Part shown: piece by piece, positions 14,290 to 22,660 of the stretch
How the letters are laid out: the number at the start of each line of letters is the position of its first letter
Position numbering within the stretch: the first letter of the stretch is position 1
Made by a program: the position numbers and the translations under genes
IMG/VR virus record: IMGVR_UViG_3300047328_000103
Location: 1 to 52,105 of that record
DNA length: 52,105 bases
Reading direction: 5' to 3' (one strand)
Source of the DNA: a virus
The notes under the pieces: generated by a model
The model's database searches: none
The model's input: only the letters and a program-made list of their open reading frames with translations
What the model was told of the DNA's origin: nothing

Positions 14290-14765
14290 GCGTCCAGGAG
14301 GACATCGCGCCGCGGCGCTACGAGCCGATTATCGTCACGACGATGCGGCGCTACTTCGCGCGCGGCGCCTCGGCCGGGCTGCTGAACCGGCTGGCCGGCG
14401 GCTTCGCCAACTTCCGCTATCTCAACGCGGCGTGGAATCTCGACGGGCGCGGCGAGGCGCTGCCGCGCGACTTCTTCGACCGGCCCGCGACGAACGACGG
14501 CTTCGACTTCCTGGGCGTGCGCCTGTCGACCGACGAGCGCCGCGTCGCCCTGATCCAGCTGGTCGCGGCCTATGCCAGGGCGCGGCAGGACCTGCCGACC
14601 GACACGCAGCTCGGCCGCTATTTCGGATGCTCCTCCTTCACGATCGAGGACGATCTCGACGAGCTGGTCTATCGCTTCCGCATCGCGCGCACGGCCGGCC
14701 GCCGCTTCGCGGTCGTGCCGCCGCGGCCCGACCGGTGGGCGATCGGGCCGGGGGGCGCGCGATGA
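14286..14765 (+). CDS. Hypothetical early protein
   Basis: A 159-residue protein, starting GTG (GTGA overlap). The middle is rich in aromatic and basic residues (IIVTTMRRYFARGASAGLLN; FANFRYLNAAWNLDGRG). The C-terminal half looks like a winged helix (LPTDTQLGRYFGCSSFTIED; DLDELVYRFRIARTAGRRF). It precedes the primase and may assist replication initiation or regulation. No family recognised with confidence. Confidence 0.6.
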   Translation: MSVQEDIAPRRYEPIIVTTMRRYFARGASAGLLNRLAGGFANFRYLNAAWNLDGRGEALPRDFFDRPATNDGFDFLGVRLSTDERRVALIQLVAAYARARQDLPTDTQLGRYFGCSSFTIEDDLDELVYRFRIARTAGRRFAVVPPRPDRWAIGPGGAR

Positions 14766-15979
14766 AGACCGACTCGCTTTCCGTCTCCTACGATCGCGCC
14801 CACTGGGAGGCGCGCAAGGACAGGATCCGCGAACGCGTGTCGCTGCACGACGTGGTGAGCCGCAAGGTGGCGCTGAAGCGCGCCGGCGCGGCGCCCGAGT
14901 TCGCGGGCCTCTGCCCATTCCACACCGAGAAGACGCCGTCCTTCACGGTGAACACGAAGAAGGATTTCTACCACTGCTTCGGCTGCGGCGCGCACGGCGA
15001 CCTGTTCCGGTTCGTGATGGAGACGCAGGGGCTCGACTTCCGGGGTGCGATCGAGCTGCTCGAGAGCGAGAACGGGCTGAAGCACTTCGAGCGCACGCCG
15101 TTGCCGGCCAAGGCGAAAGCGCCGCCGGTGCTGCAGGCGGAGGATCGCGACAAGCTCGAGGCGGTGCAGCGGATCTGGACGCAGACCGCCGCGCTCGTCG
15201 CCGGCGATCCGGTCGACCGCTACCTGCGCGGCCGCGGCCTGGTGCCGCCTTCGCTGTACGGCGTCGGCGAGGCGGCGGTGAACGCGGGCTGGCCGCCCGA
15301 CCTGCGCTTCCATGGCGGCCTGTGGCATCCCGATGCGCGCGCCGCGCTGCCCGCCATGGTGGCGGCCTATCGCAACGCCGACGGGTTCCTGGTCGCGGTG
15401 CACCGGACCTGGCTGAAGGTGTCGGGGACAACGGTCGGCAAGGCCGGCACGCCGCGCGACAAGATGGCGCTCGGCGCGCGCAAGGGCGCGGTCGTGCGGC
15501 TGGCGCCGGTCGGCGCGCGGATGACCGGCGGCGAGGGCATCGAGACCAGCCTCAGCGCCATGCAGCTGTGGCGCCGGCCGGGCCTGGCCTTCGGCTCGGC
15601 CGACGCGATGGCGGCGGTCGTGCTGCCCTTCGCGATCGACGACTTCCTCTACGCCGCCGACTGGAACGCCAAGAACCGCACCGGCGAGAAGGCGGCGTTC
15701 AAGGGCAAGGCGCTGAACACGCTTGCGGGCCGCACGATCGCCGTGAAGGTGCCGAACCTGCGCGCGCGCGAAAAAGCCGACTTCAACGATTTACGCGAAA
15801 AGCTCGCCGCGCGCGCGGCGGCGTGGAGCGCTGCAGGGAGCGCCAGCGACCGAAGCGCGGGCGCCGCACCGTCCCGACCGGACATCGCTGCCGACCCCGA
15901 ATCGGGAGACCCGAACGCCGTTCGGGACTCCCTTAGCCGTTCGGGCCCTCCCGTCCTCTCGCCCGGAGCCACGCCATGA
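14762..15979 (+). CDS. CHC2 zinc-finger DNA primase with TOPRIM domain
   Basis: A 405-residue DnaG-type primase. The zinc finger is C51-P-F-H54 and C72-F-G-C75, with the canonical KTPSFTVNTKKDFYHCFGCG spacing. The TOPRIM-like catalytic part includes MTGGEGIETSLSAMQL and DDFLYAADWNAKN, the layout seen in phage and plasmid primases. It would make RNA primers for phage replication with the helicase at 18942. The last 60 residues are low-complexity and contain a dispersed palindrome copy (DPNAVRDS), so the tail is probably dispensable. ATG 14762 overlaps the previous gene by ATGA. Confidence 0.9.
   Translation: MKTDSLSVSYDRAHWEARKDRIRERVSLHDVVSRKVALKRAGAAPEFAGLCPFHTEKTPSFTVNTKKDFYHCFGCGAHGDLFRFVMETQGLDFRGAIELLESENGLKHFERTPLPAKAKAPPVLQAEDRDKLEAVQRIWTQTAALVAGDPVDRYLRGRGLVPPSLYGVGEAAVNAGWPPDLRFHGGLWHPDARAALPAMVAAYRNADGFLVAVHRTWLKVSGTTVGKAGTPRDKMALGARKGAVVRLAPVGARMTGGEGIETSLSAMQLWRRPGLAFGSADAMAAVVLPFAIDDFLYAADWNAKNRTGEKAAFKGKALNTLAGRTIAVKVPNLRAREKADFNDLREKLAARAAAWSAAGSASDRSAGAAPSRPDIAADPESGDPNAVRDSLSRSGPPVLSPGATP
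15910..15926. repeat. Dispersed palindrome copy
   Basis: CCCGAAC-GCC-GTTCGGG, 7-bp arms, in the disordered C-terminal tail of the primase (Pro-Asn-Ala-Val-Arg). A lone half-site (CCGTTCGGG) follows at 15937. Confidence 0.9.
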
Positions 15980-16659
15980 CCCTCAGCCGTCGCACCCTGC
16001 TCGCCGGATCGGCCGCCCTGTTCACCGCGCTGCCGCCGTCGCTCGGCCGAGGCGTCCACGCGCCGGCGGCCCCGACGGTTGTCGTCGGCCGGCCGGCGTG
16101 GTGGGGCTGGTCGTGGGACGAGGAGATCTGGCACGGGGTTTTCGATTCGCGGGAGGCGGCGCTGGCGGATGCGCTGGACAATGGCGTCGAGGGGGACGGA
16201 TTCTCGACCGCCCTCTGCACCTACCGGGAACTCGGCCACCCCGATTATGCCGAGACGATCGTCGAATGGCTGTGCGGCGCGACCCGCGAGCCGGATCTCT
16301 CCCGCGTCCTTGCATCGGATTTCATGGGCGGCAACGAGGAACGGGATTTCGAGGGCGAAGTCGCCGAGGCCGTCGACGGCGCCGACTGGCCGCGGCTCGC
16401 CACCGTCTTCCTGCCGCTGGTCGAGGCCGCGATCGAGCGGGCCGGTCTCTTCGTGGCCGGGCCGCTCCGCCATGCCCTGGTCGACGACACCGCCGCGCTC
16501 GTCGCTCGTCTAGGCGACGACCGCGTCCTGGCCGAGGCGCTCGCGCGCGCCGCCGAGGCCTGGTCGGACGCCAACGGCCTGCTCGAGAGCTCGATCATGG
16601 TCGACCTGCACGCCGAAAGATCGCATCGAGCGCCCGATTCTCCGGACGCGCCCACATGA
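15976..16659 (+). CDS. Hypothetical protein with Tat-like N-terminus
   Basis: A 227-residue protein. The N-terminus SRRTLLAGSAALFTALPPSL looks like a twin-arginine signal peptide, but the rest (WWGWSWDEEIWHGVFDSREA; EAVDGADWPRLATVFLPLVE; HALVDDTAALVARLGDDRVL) resembles a soluble helical phage protein. If the Tat signal is real this would be an exported protein in the middle of an early replication operon; if not, the true start may be an internal codon. Start ATG 15976 overlaps the primase stop (ATGA). No family recognised. Confidence 0.55.
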   Translation: MTLSRRTLLAGSAALFTALPPSLGRGVHAPAAPTVVVGRPAWWGWSWDEEIWHGVFDSREAALADALDNGVEGDGFSTALCTYRELGHPDYAETIVEWLCGATREPDLSRVLASDFMGGNEERDFEGEVAEAVDGADWPRLATVFLPLVEAAIERAGLFVAGPLRHALVDDTAALVARLGDDRVLAEALARAAEAWSDANGLLESSIMVDLHAERSHRAPDSPDAPT

Positions 16660-16847
16660 ACGCGCCGATCCGAAAGGAAAGCTGCCACGGGTGCGTGTTC
16701 GCCGCTATGGCCGAGTCGAACATCGAATGCCGCCGCTATGCGCCGCGCGCGACCGTTGGCCCGGTCGACCCCGACGATAAAACGACCTGGGCGTGTTGGC
16801 CGGTCGTGCTCGAGGACGACTGGTGCGGCGAATGGGTGCAGCGATGA
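16656..16847 (+). CDS. 63-residue cysteine-rich protein
   Basis: ATG 16656 to TGA 16845-16847. Cysteines occur as CHGC near residue 10, one in ECRRY near 25, one in WACWP near 47 and one in DDWCGEW near 57, a pattern compatible with a small zinc ribbon. Short cysteine-rich proteins of this type are frequent in phage early regions. Both ends overlap neighbours by four bases. No function recognised. Confidence 0.65.
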   Translation: MNAPIRKESCHGCVFAAMAESNIECRRYAPRATVGPVDPDDKTTWACWPVVLEDDWCGEWVQR

Positions 16848-17077
16848 GTGCCGCCGTCAGCGCGCTCTACCGCGCACCGTCTTCTGCGAGAAAGCGAGCC
16901 CGGGCCGGCCGCGGCTTCTTCGACGCCGGCTGGCAGAAGGTCGAGATCGTCGGCGATCACGCGACGGGCGGCCTCGTGCTGCGCGAGACCGATCGCTTCT
17001 GGCCCGGCGTCTTTCTCGCCGAGCGCGACCAGGTGCGCCTCGCCGGCCCCGAATTCGAGCCGCGGAGGTCCGCGTGA
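16844..17077 (+). CDS. Hypothetical early protein
   Basis: A 77-residue protein with a basic N-terminus (YRAPSSARKRARAGRGFF) and a beta-rich C-terminal half (WQKVEIVGDHATGGLVLRET; FLAERDQVRLAG). It could be a small nucleic-acid-binding protein. Coupled on both sides (ATGA, then GTGA). No family recognised. Confidence 0.6.
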   Translation: MSAAVSALYRAPSSARKRARAGRGFFDAGWQKVEIVGDHATGGLVLRETDRFWPGVFLAERDQVRLAGPEFEPRRSA

Positions 17078-18297
17078 GAGCCGTCGCGACGCAGGCCGGC
17101 GTGCGCCGGCGGTCGACCCTCTCCGAGAAGATGGCGATCTCGGCCGAAATCCGTGCCGAGGAAGAACGTCAGTACAAGGCGCGCTACGGCAAGCTGCTGC
17201 CCTTCGTCCAGGTGCTGATGCGCAAGGGCTACGTCGTCGACAAGCGGGGCGAAAGCATCCGCGTCGGCAACATGGTGAAGACGCCGGACCAGGTGAAGGC
17301 CATGGCCGAGCGCGAGCTCAGGCTCGATCCCAAGCTGGGCCACGTCGCGGCGCCGGTCCGCAGCGTGCGCACGGCGGCGAACGGACTGAAGGTCGGCGCG
17401 ACGGTGACGATCGAGAAGAAGAAGCCGGCCGTCGCGCCGGTTGCCCGCGACGTTGCCGCGCGGCGCGAAAAGAAGCTGTCCGGCGCTGCGGCCGCGACGA
17501 CGGCGAGGTCCAAGGAATATTCGACGACTCTCGGCACGCGACCGCTGGTCGTGTGGCTCGATCTCGGCCTTCTGATCGTCGACCGCAAGTACCAGCGTGA
17601 CATCAACCAGCACGGCAACGCGCACATCAACAACATCCGCCGATCGTTCAACTGGAACTGCTACCAGCCGATCATCGTCGCGGAGCGGCCGGACGGGAAG
17701 TACGGCATCATTGACGGGCAGCACCGGTTCATGGCTGCCCTGACGCATCCGCTGATCAAGGAACTGCCCTGCTATGTGATCGATGCGCCGGACGTGGCGC
17801 AACAGGCCGAGGTCTTCGTCGCCGTCAACTCGGTGCGAAAATCGCTGACCAGCCAGCAGAAATTCTTCGCCGCCCTGGCGGCCGGCAAGCCGGGTGCGGT
17901 GGCGTTCTCGCGGATCTGCGCGGACGCCGGCATCACCATCCTGCGCGCCGCCCCCGGCAGAGTCCTTCCGCCGCGCTCCGTTCTGTCGCCGATCGTCTGC
18001 CAGAAATTGGTCGAGCGATGGGGGGGGCAACCGGTTCGCCGCGCGATCGAGCTGCTGGTCGCCGTCCATCCCGAGACGCCTGGTGCCTTTCGTGGCTCGA
18101 CGATCGCGGCCCTGACCCGCATCGCCTGGAGCGACAGCGGCCCGATTTTCGCGAAGCTTGCGAAGATCATCGCCGGCGACGGCCTCGATCGCATCTACAC
18201 CGATGCGTTCAAACTCGCGCGAAATGGCGGCGTCGGCAGCATGATCGCGGCCACCGAGAAGATCCTGCGCGACCGGGCAAAGGGCGAAGCGCCGTGA
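17074..18297 (+). CDS. ParB-like (DUF6551-type) protein
   Basis: A 407-residue protein starting GTG (GTGA overlap). After a basic 165-residue N-terminal part comes a ParB/Srx-like fold: IVDRKYQRDINQHGNAHINN, RRSFNWNCYQPIIVAERPDG, YGIIDGQHRFMAALTHP. The IIDGQHR motif is the ParB/DUF6551 nucleotide-binding signature. Related phage proteins are of unknown role and may bind DNA or act as nucleases. An eight-G run at 18019 lies in frame (WGGQ) and does not disrupt the gene. It closes the rightward early operon, two bases from the convergent nuclease gene's stop. Confidence 0.75.
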   Translation: MRAVATQAGVRRRSTLSEKMAISAEIRAEEERQYKARYGKLLPFVQVLMRKGYVVDKRGESIRVGNMVKTPDQVKAMAERELRLDPKLGHVAAPVRSVRTAANGLKVGATVTIEKKKPAVAPVARDVAARREKKLSGAAAATTARSKEYSTTLGTRPLVVWLDLGLLIVDRKYQRDINQHGNAHINNIRRSFNWNCYQPIIVAERPDGKYGIIDGQHRFMAALTHPLIKELPCYVIDAPDVAQQAEVFVAVNSVRKSLTSQQKFFAALAAGKPGAVAFSRICADAGITILRAAPGRVLPPRSVLSPIVCQKLVERWGGQPVRRAIELLVAVHPETPGAFRGSTIAALTRIAWSDSGPIFAKLAKIIAGDGLDRIYTDAFKLARNGGVGSMIAATEKILRDRAKGEAP

Positions 18298-18299
18298 AG

Positions 18300-18827
18300 C
18301 TACTTTTCGCCCAACCACTGCGGCCACAGTCCACGCTTCTCTCGTCGCGCCTCGGCCTCGGCGTTCGAATAGGCAACGGCCTGGTCGACGCGATCGGCGT
18401 GCTTCCACAGGTAGAAGCCGTAGGCGAAACCGGCCTTCAGCGTCTCGAGCGTGATGTCCTTGCCGTTTCCGGTTGTGCAGCTCGCGACGACGCGGCAGTA
18501 GCGGTCCCACTCGATCGGCCGGCAGGCCGCCTTGTTCGACGCGGCCGCCAGCAGGTCGGCGACGAAGGCGCGGGCGCGCATGCCGGGCACGGTCTCGGCC
18601 TTGTCGCGGTCGCGCAGCTCGGGCGCGTTCATGCCCCAGACGCGGATCGGCGCGCGGTAGCCCACGCCGTTGTAGGTGTCGCCGTCGCCCACGAACAGCG
18701 TGCCGTCGAAGGCCGGCGGCAGCGCGCCGCACTCCTTCGGCGGCTCGGGCGTCTTCGCCGGCGCGGCGGTGGGGACGAGAAGGGCGAGGGCCGCTGTTGT
18801 CGCGACGGCGCGCGTCAGGCTGTTCAT
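18300..18827 (-). CDS. Secreted thermonuclease-like (SNase) protein
   Basis: A 175-residue protein with a signal peptide (MNSLTRAVATTAALALLVPT, cleavage near APA) and a staphylococcal nuclease-like fold: FVGDGDTYNGVGYRAPIRVW, GMNAPELRDRD, then WDRYCRVVASCTTG, LKAGFAYGFYLWKH and EAEARREKRGLWPQW. The order of strands, the NAPE motif and the final RRGLW are typical. It probably acts in the periplasm or outside the cell and could degrade DNA released at lysis or entering DNA. It lies alone on the reverse strand between early and replication genes, typical of a moron. Some active-site residues differ from the canonical set, so activity is uncertain. Confidence 0.8.
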   Translation of the reverse strand: MNSLTRAVATTAALALLVPTAAPAKTPEPPKECGALPPAFDGTLFVGDGDTYNGVGYRAPIRVWGMNAPELRDRDKAETVPGMRARAFVADLLAAASNKAACRPIEWDRYCRVVASCTTGNGKDITLETLKAGFAYGFYLWKHADRVDQAVAYSNAEAEARREKRGLWPQWLGEK

Positions 18828-18941
18828 GACCGAAGTTTACGCCGCCGATCGCGGCGGCGCCGCGTCGGTCCCGCGGCAAACACGGGGTAGCGCGCAAAGT
18901 TTTGTAAAACGCCGTGGATAAAGATCGAGTGCGGGGAGCCG

Positions 18942-20837
18942 GTGAGCAACCAAGAACAAGACATCGACGAGGACGATTTCGCGCGCGATGCGATCGATCC
19001 GCAGCGCAGCGACGGAAAGTCCGGACCGCCCGACGGCTGGGAACGGCCGTCGTGGCGCGACTATGCGCGCGGCGAATGGTGGTATCGCTGGCGCGAGGAC
19101 GCGCCGCACCGGCCCGACCCGCCGCCGGTTCTGATGTTGGGCCACGGCGCCGGCCTCTACTGGTTCGTCACCAAGGCGCGCGAGCTGCGCTCCTTCAGCG
19201 CCGGCCAGCTGCATGGCCGCGGCGGCCTCGCCGACCTTTTCGCCGGCGACGTGCGCTGGGCGGTGCGGCACTTCCCGTCGTTCGATCGCGAGGGCAATCC
19301 GACGAAGCGGCCGAACACGCCGACGCTGATGGAGGCGCTGATCTCGCGGTGCGTCGCCAAGGGCTACTACGACGGCACGCAGCCCTTCCGCTCGATCGGC
19401 ACCTGGCGCGGGCCGGACGACGCGCCGGTCGTGCATGCCGGCGGCCGCATCTTCTTCGACGGCCACGTCTACCAGCCCGGCGAGCTGATCGGCGAGGCTC
19501 GCTACGTGCTGGGGCCCGACCGCACCGCGCCGGCGCATGTGCTGAAGGAACGTGGCCGCTTCGAGTGGCTGCCGGCCGACCAGGCGGCCTGCCACACCGT
19601 GATGGCCCATCTCGACGAATGGCACTGGGCCGAGCCCGAGGCGCGCGAGCTGTTCGCCGGCGGCCTGTGGTGCGACATGCTGGGCGATGCGCTGCGCTGG
19701 AAGACGCACAAGTTCGTGCGCGCCTCGAAGGGCTCCGGCAAGTCGACCTTGCTGCGATACATCTCGGCGCTGCTGGGCGGCGCGGCGCATCCGATTCAGC
19801 GCACCTATTCGAAGGCGCGTCTCGAGGAGCAGGGCGCACACACCGCGCTCGCCATCCTGCTCGAGGAAGCCGAGGGCGATCCCGGCCACGACGCCGATCG
19901 CATGAAGGCGATCTTCCAGCTGCTGCTGCTGCTCAGCGACGAGGGCGCTGTCGGCGGCCGCTTCAAGCGCGACATCGACCTGCACGGCCCGGTCACCATG
20001 GTGGCGACACTGACCGACGACTGGCGCGGCACGATCAAGACCCGCATCGTGCTGCTCGAACTGCGCGCGCTCAAGGATCACGTCGGCCACGATCTGATGC
20101 CGCTCGAGGCGATCGAGGCGATGGTCTCCCGCGCCCACGAGATCTCGGCCGGTCTGCGCGCGCGTGTGCTGTCGCTCAAGGCCGACGGCACGTTCGACAA
20201 GAACCTGGTGCTGGCGCGCGATCGCGTGATCGACCTCGGCGGCGATTCGAGGGATGGCGATACGCTCGGCCACATGATCGCCGGCTGGGCGACCATGGTG
20301 CTGGGCCGCGTCCTCGACGAGGACGAGATCGGCGCGCTCGCCCGCTTCGAGCCGTGGATCACGACGTTGCAGGACAGCGAGGATGGCGGCGACGATGCGA
20401 CCGAGCTGCTGAACGTGCTGCTGGGCCTGCCGGCGCAGAACTGGCGCGGTGGCGACCAGCTCACGATCGGCCAGCTCGTGGCGCGCGCGCGCCTCACGGA
20501 AAACGCCGACATGAGGCGAGCGCTGCTGCCCTACGGGCTGCGGCTGGAGAAGATGCCGAACGAGACATGGGAGCAGGCGTGGCTCGCCGTCGCCAACAAG
20601 CATCCCGGCCTCGACCGGCTGTTCGCCGACTATCCGCAGTATCGCGGCGGCAAACGCGCGCAAATCCTGTCTGAACTGAAAGTCGGCGGCGAACTCGCGG
20701 CCAAGCCGTCGGTCCGGCCGCTGCGCTTCGCCGGGCCGCAAAGCCGCGCGCTGCTGATCGATCCGCGCCTGCTGCCCAGCCGCAAGGACGACGACGACGC
20801 GGCCGGTCCGGCGCCCGAGGTGGAGATTCCGCGATGA
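18942..20837 (+). CDS. P-loop replicative helicase-type protein
   Basis: A 631-residue protein starting GTG with GGGGAG upstream. The N-terminal 240 residues hold a domain of unknown fold. The ATPase core begins with Walker A ASKGSGKSTLL (261-271), followed by a Walker B-like AILLEEAEGD near 305 and a sensor-like MVATLTDDWRGT near 350. The arrangement and size fit phage primase-associated or D5-like superfamily-3 helicases, which unwind DNA at the origin. The adjacent iteron cluster and the separate CHC2 primase support this. The exact helicase family is not certain. Confidence 0.75.
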   Translation: MSNQEQDIDEDDFARDAIDPQRSDGKSGPPDGWERPSWRDYARGEWWYRWREDAPHRPDPPPVLMLGHGAGLYWFVTKARELRSFSAGQLHGRGGLADLFAGDVRWAVRHFPSFDREGNPTKRPNTPTLMEALISRCVAKGYYDGTQPFRSIGTWRGPDDAPVVHAGGRIFFDGHVYQPGELIGEARYVLGPDRTAPAHVLKERGRFEWLPADQAACHTVMAHLDEWHWAEPEARELFAGGLWCDMLGDALRWKTHKFVRASKGSGKSTLLRYISALLGGAAHPIQRTYSKARLEEQGAHTALAILLEEAEGDPGHDADRMKAIFQLLLLLSDEGAVGGRFKRDIDLHGPVTMVATLTDDWRGTIKTRIVLLELRALKDHVGHDLMPLEAIEAMVSRAHEISAGLRARVLSLKADGTFDKNLVLARDRVIDLGGDSRDGDTLGHMIAGWATMVLGRVLDEDEIGALARFEPWITTLQDSEDGGDDATELLNVLLGLPAQNWRGGDQLTIGQLVARARLTENADMRRALLPYGLRLEKMPNETWEQAWLAVANKHPGLDRLFADYPQYRGGKRAQILSELKVGGELAAKPSVRPLRFAGPQSRALLIDPRLLPSRKDDDDAAGPAPEVEIPR

Positions 20838-21085
20838 TGTACCGGTCGAGTCCCGGCGGAGTCCCGCCTCCTGTACCGCCCCCGGACCCCCGGTTTGTCG
20901 GGGCGGAACGGATTTTCGGTACAGCGGTACGGTTCTCATGAAGGCCTCTCCATGCGCGCGTGCGCGCGTAGAGGGAAAGACTGTCGAAGGGCGTACCGCT
21001 GTACCGTTTCTCTATTTAAACGAGGAAAAATAATATGAATAAGCCGGTACAGGAGGCGGTACAGAGCCGGGACGAGGCGGTACAG
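20838..21085. repeat. CGGTACAG iteron-like cluster, candidate phage origin
   Basis: Exact copies of CGGTACAG (either strand) at 20871-20878, 20917-20924, 20999-21006, 21045-21052, 21057-21064 and 21078-21085. Near copies lie at 20837-20844, 20925-20932 and 20992-20999. Two of them form a perfect 15-bp inverted repeat (20917-20931 and 20992-21006). The only clearly AT-rich stretch nearby (21008-21034) lies between the inverted copies and the direct copies. The cluster follows the helicase gene, where many phages have their origin. The alternative is an operator for the gene at 21035. Confidence 0.7.
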
Positions 21086-21685
21086 GCGTCGAGGCCGGAC
21101 TGGCAGCCGCGCACCGACGGGTTGAAGGCGATCCTCGTCAACGAACGCTCGACCGTGTTCGATCGGCCGGCCGTCGTGCCGCTGCAGGCGATCGAGCCGG
21201 CCTACGACGGCGCGTTCGGGCCGATGCCGACGGAGTGGACGCACGACCTGGTCCATTGCCGGCTCGTGCATGTCGATGCGCTGTGCCGCCGCCTGCCGCG
21301 CGTGAAGGTGCCGCCGCAATACCGCTCGTTCCTGGGTGCGCTACAGCCGGAAGACGCGGCCGTCGAGGGGCGCGTGCGGGCGCTGACGGTGGAGCAGGAA
21401 CGGATGGTCGACTGGACACTGGCGCGGATCTACGCCTTCGGGCCGGTCGATCGCGCCGTGCTGATGGGCATGATGGCGGGGCGGTCGCTGCGCACGATCT
21501 CGAAGGTCACGCTGGCGATCGAGCTGCGCGGCGAGGCCGAAGGCGATCGCGGGCTTAAAAAGCCGAGCGTGGCCAAGCGTTACCGACGTAACGCGACGAT
21601 CCTCGCCCAGTCGTGGAACATGCTGCGGGTACCGATCGACGACGGGACGTGCCGCTGCTGGAACACCTTCGCAAAAAAAGTTTAG
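21035..21685 (+). CDS. Putative late regulator (DUF6362-like)
   Basis: A 216-residue protein (MNKPVQEAVQSRDEAVQASR). Its first 17 codons contain three CGGTACAG repeats, giving the VQ/AVQ pattern. A central HTH-like part (MVDWTLARIYAFGPVDRAVL; GMMAGRSLRTISKVTLAIEL) and basic tail (KRYRRNATILAQSWN) resemble DUF6362-type phage proteins often located just before packaging genes. That position suggests a late-gene activator or antiterminator. Start ATG 21035 is preceded by GAGGAAAA. Function inferred from position. Confidence 0.6.
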   Translation: MNKPVQEAVQSRDEAVQASRPDWQPRTDGLKAILVNERSTVFDRPAVVPLQAIEPAYDGAFGPMPTEWTHDLVHCRLVHVDALCRRLPRVKVPPQYRSFLGALQPEDAAVEGRVRALTVEQERMVDWTLARIYAFGPVDRAVLMGMMAGRSLRTISKVTLAIELRGEAEGDRGLKKPSVAKRYRRNATILAQSWNMLRVPIDDGTCRCWNTFAKKV

Positions 21686-21782
21686 AAGGCAGTAGACAGA
21701 GGAGACGATTTAGGGCTAGTTTTTCGATATGGTCGGAGTGATTGCGTCACACGGCCTTCCCAATACCTCTGGAAGCGAAAAT

Positions 21783-22370
21783 ATGCCGACCATTCGTGTG
21801 CATCACGATGTCGATCGGCTGATACGCAATCTCGACGAAGCGGCCGAAAAGCAAGTTCCGTTCGCGCTGGCCCGCTCCCTCACGGTGACGGCGCGCGATG
21901 CGCAGGTCGACGTGAAGGCCGACCTGCCGACAAAGTTCACGTTGCGCAACACCTGGACGGCGCGGGGGATTCGGATCACGCCGGCGCGCAAGGGCACGCC
22001 CGAAGCGGTGGTCGGCTCGCTCGAACCGTACATGGCGCGGCAGGAGACCGGCGGCAATCGCCGCCCGCGCTCGCATTCGAAGATCGCCGTTCCGGCCACC
22101 AAGCAGTCGCGGGTGATCCCTAAGAGCAAGCGGCCCGCTGCCCTAAAGGGCAAGCCACGTGTGTTCAAGATCGTCACGCGCTTCGGTGCCGGCATCGTGC
22201 AGCGCGAGGGGAAGAAGCGCTACCCGCTGAAGTTCCTGTATTGGCTCAAGCGCGGCGTGCGCGTGAAGCCGCGCTTCGGCTTCAAGGCCGAGGTGTCCGA
22301 CACGGTGGAGAAGCGCTTCGGTCCGAACTTCGTCCAGGCCCTCAGCCAGGCGATGGGCCACTGGGGCTAG
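21783..22370 (+). CDS. Phage structural-type protein of unknown role
   Basis: A 195-residue basic protein (MPTIRVHHDVDRLIRNLDEA). The segment EKQVPFALARSLTVTARDAQ followed by PTKFTLRNTWTARGIRITPA matches a widespread phage family found among head-tail and tail genes, in which a helix with 'Q-PFA-ALTxTA' is followed by 'F-TxxTLxS-xP'. The C-terminal half is basic and beta-rich. I chose ATG 21783 because it has a purine-rich GGAAGCG upstream; an in-frame start at 21729 would add 18 residues of leader. Role not established. Confidence 0.6.
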   Translation: MPTIRVHHDVDRLIRNLDEAAEKQVPFALARSLTVTARDAQVDVKADLPTKFTLRNTWTARGIRITPARKGTPEAVVGSLEPYMARQETGGNRRPRSHSKIAVPATKQSRVIPKSKRPAALKGKPRVFKIVTRFGAGIVQREGKKRYPLKFLYWLKRGVRVKPRFGFKAEVSDTVEKRFGPNFVQALSQAMGHWG

Positions 22371-22428
22371 CCACGACCTGATCGGCACTCACGGGTCCTT
22401 CCACCGGGGTGTCCCAAAGCGGGTAACG

Positions 22429-22481
22429 CGCACCGTTTTGGTTTTCTAGTAAGCGGTTGAAAAATTTGATGAAACGGTGCG
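22429..22481. promoter_or_regulatory. AT-rich inverted repeat before the packaging operon
   Basis: Perfect 10-bp arms CGCACCGTTT (22429-22438) and AAACGGTGCG (22472-22481) flank a 33-bp AT-rich stretch. They lie in the 290-bp gap before the ParB-methyltransferase gene, the largest gene-free gap in the packaging region. This is where a late promoter and its operator are expected. An eight-G run follows at 22531-22538. Only the symmetry and composition are seen. Confidence 0.5.
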
Positions 22482-22660
22482 TTTCCTTTCTCGGGAAATG
22501 GAAACGCCCATGGAAACCCGCGTCGAAAGAGGGGGGGGTAAGCAGCGCGCCAACGCTGCGAACCGCGTGGGATTAGCACGCACGACCAAAAACCGGCCGG
22601 TAATCGGCCGTCCCGCCACCCGCGCTACGGGCGGCGGACGTTCGCACGGGTCGTGCCGCC

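Noticed and set aside
18019-18026. Eight-G run as a second phase-variable tract
   Set aside because: It is in frame within the ParB-like gene (WGGQ), so nothing is disrupted; the run at 22531 is non-coding.
18837-20939. A 700-codon minus-strand frame antisense to the helicase
   Set aside because: Shadow frame; the plus frame has Walker motifs.
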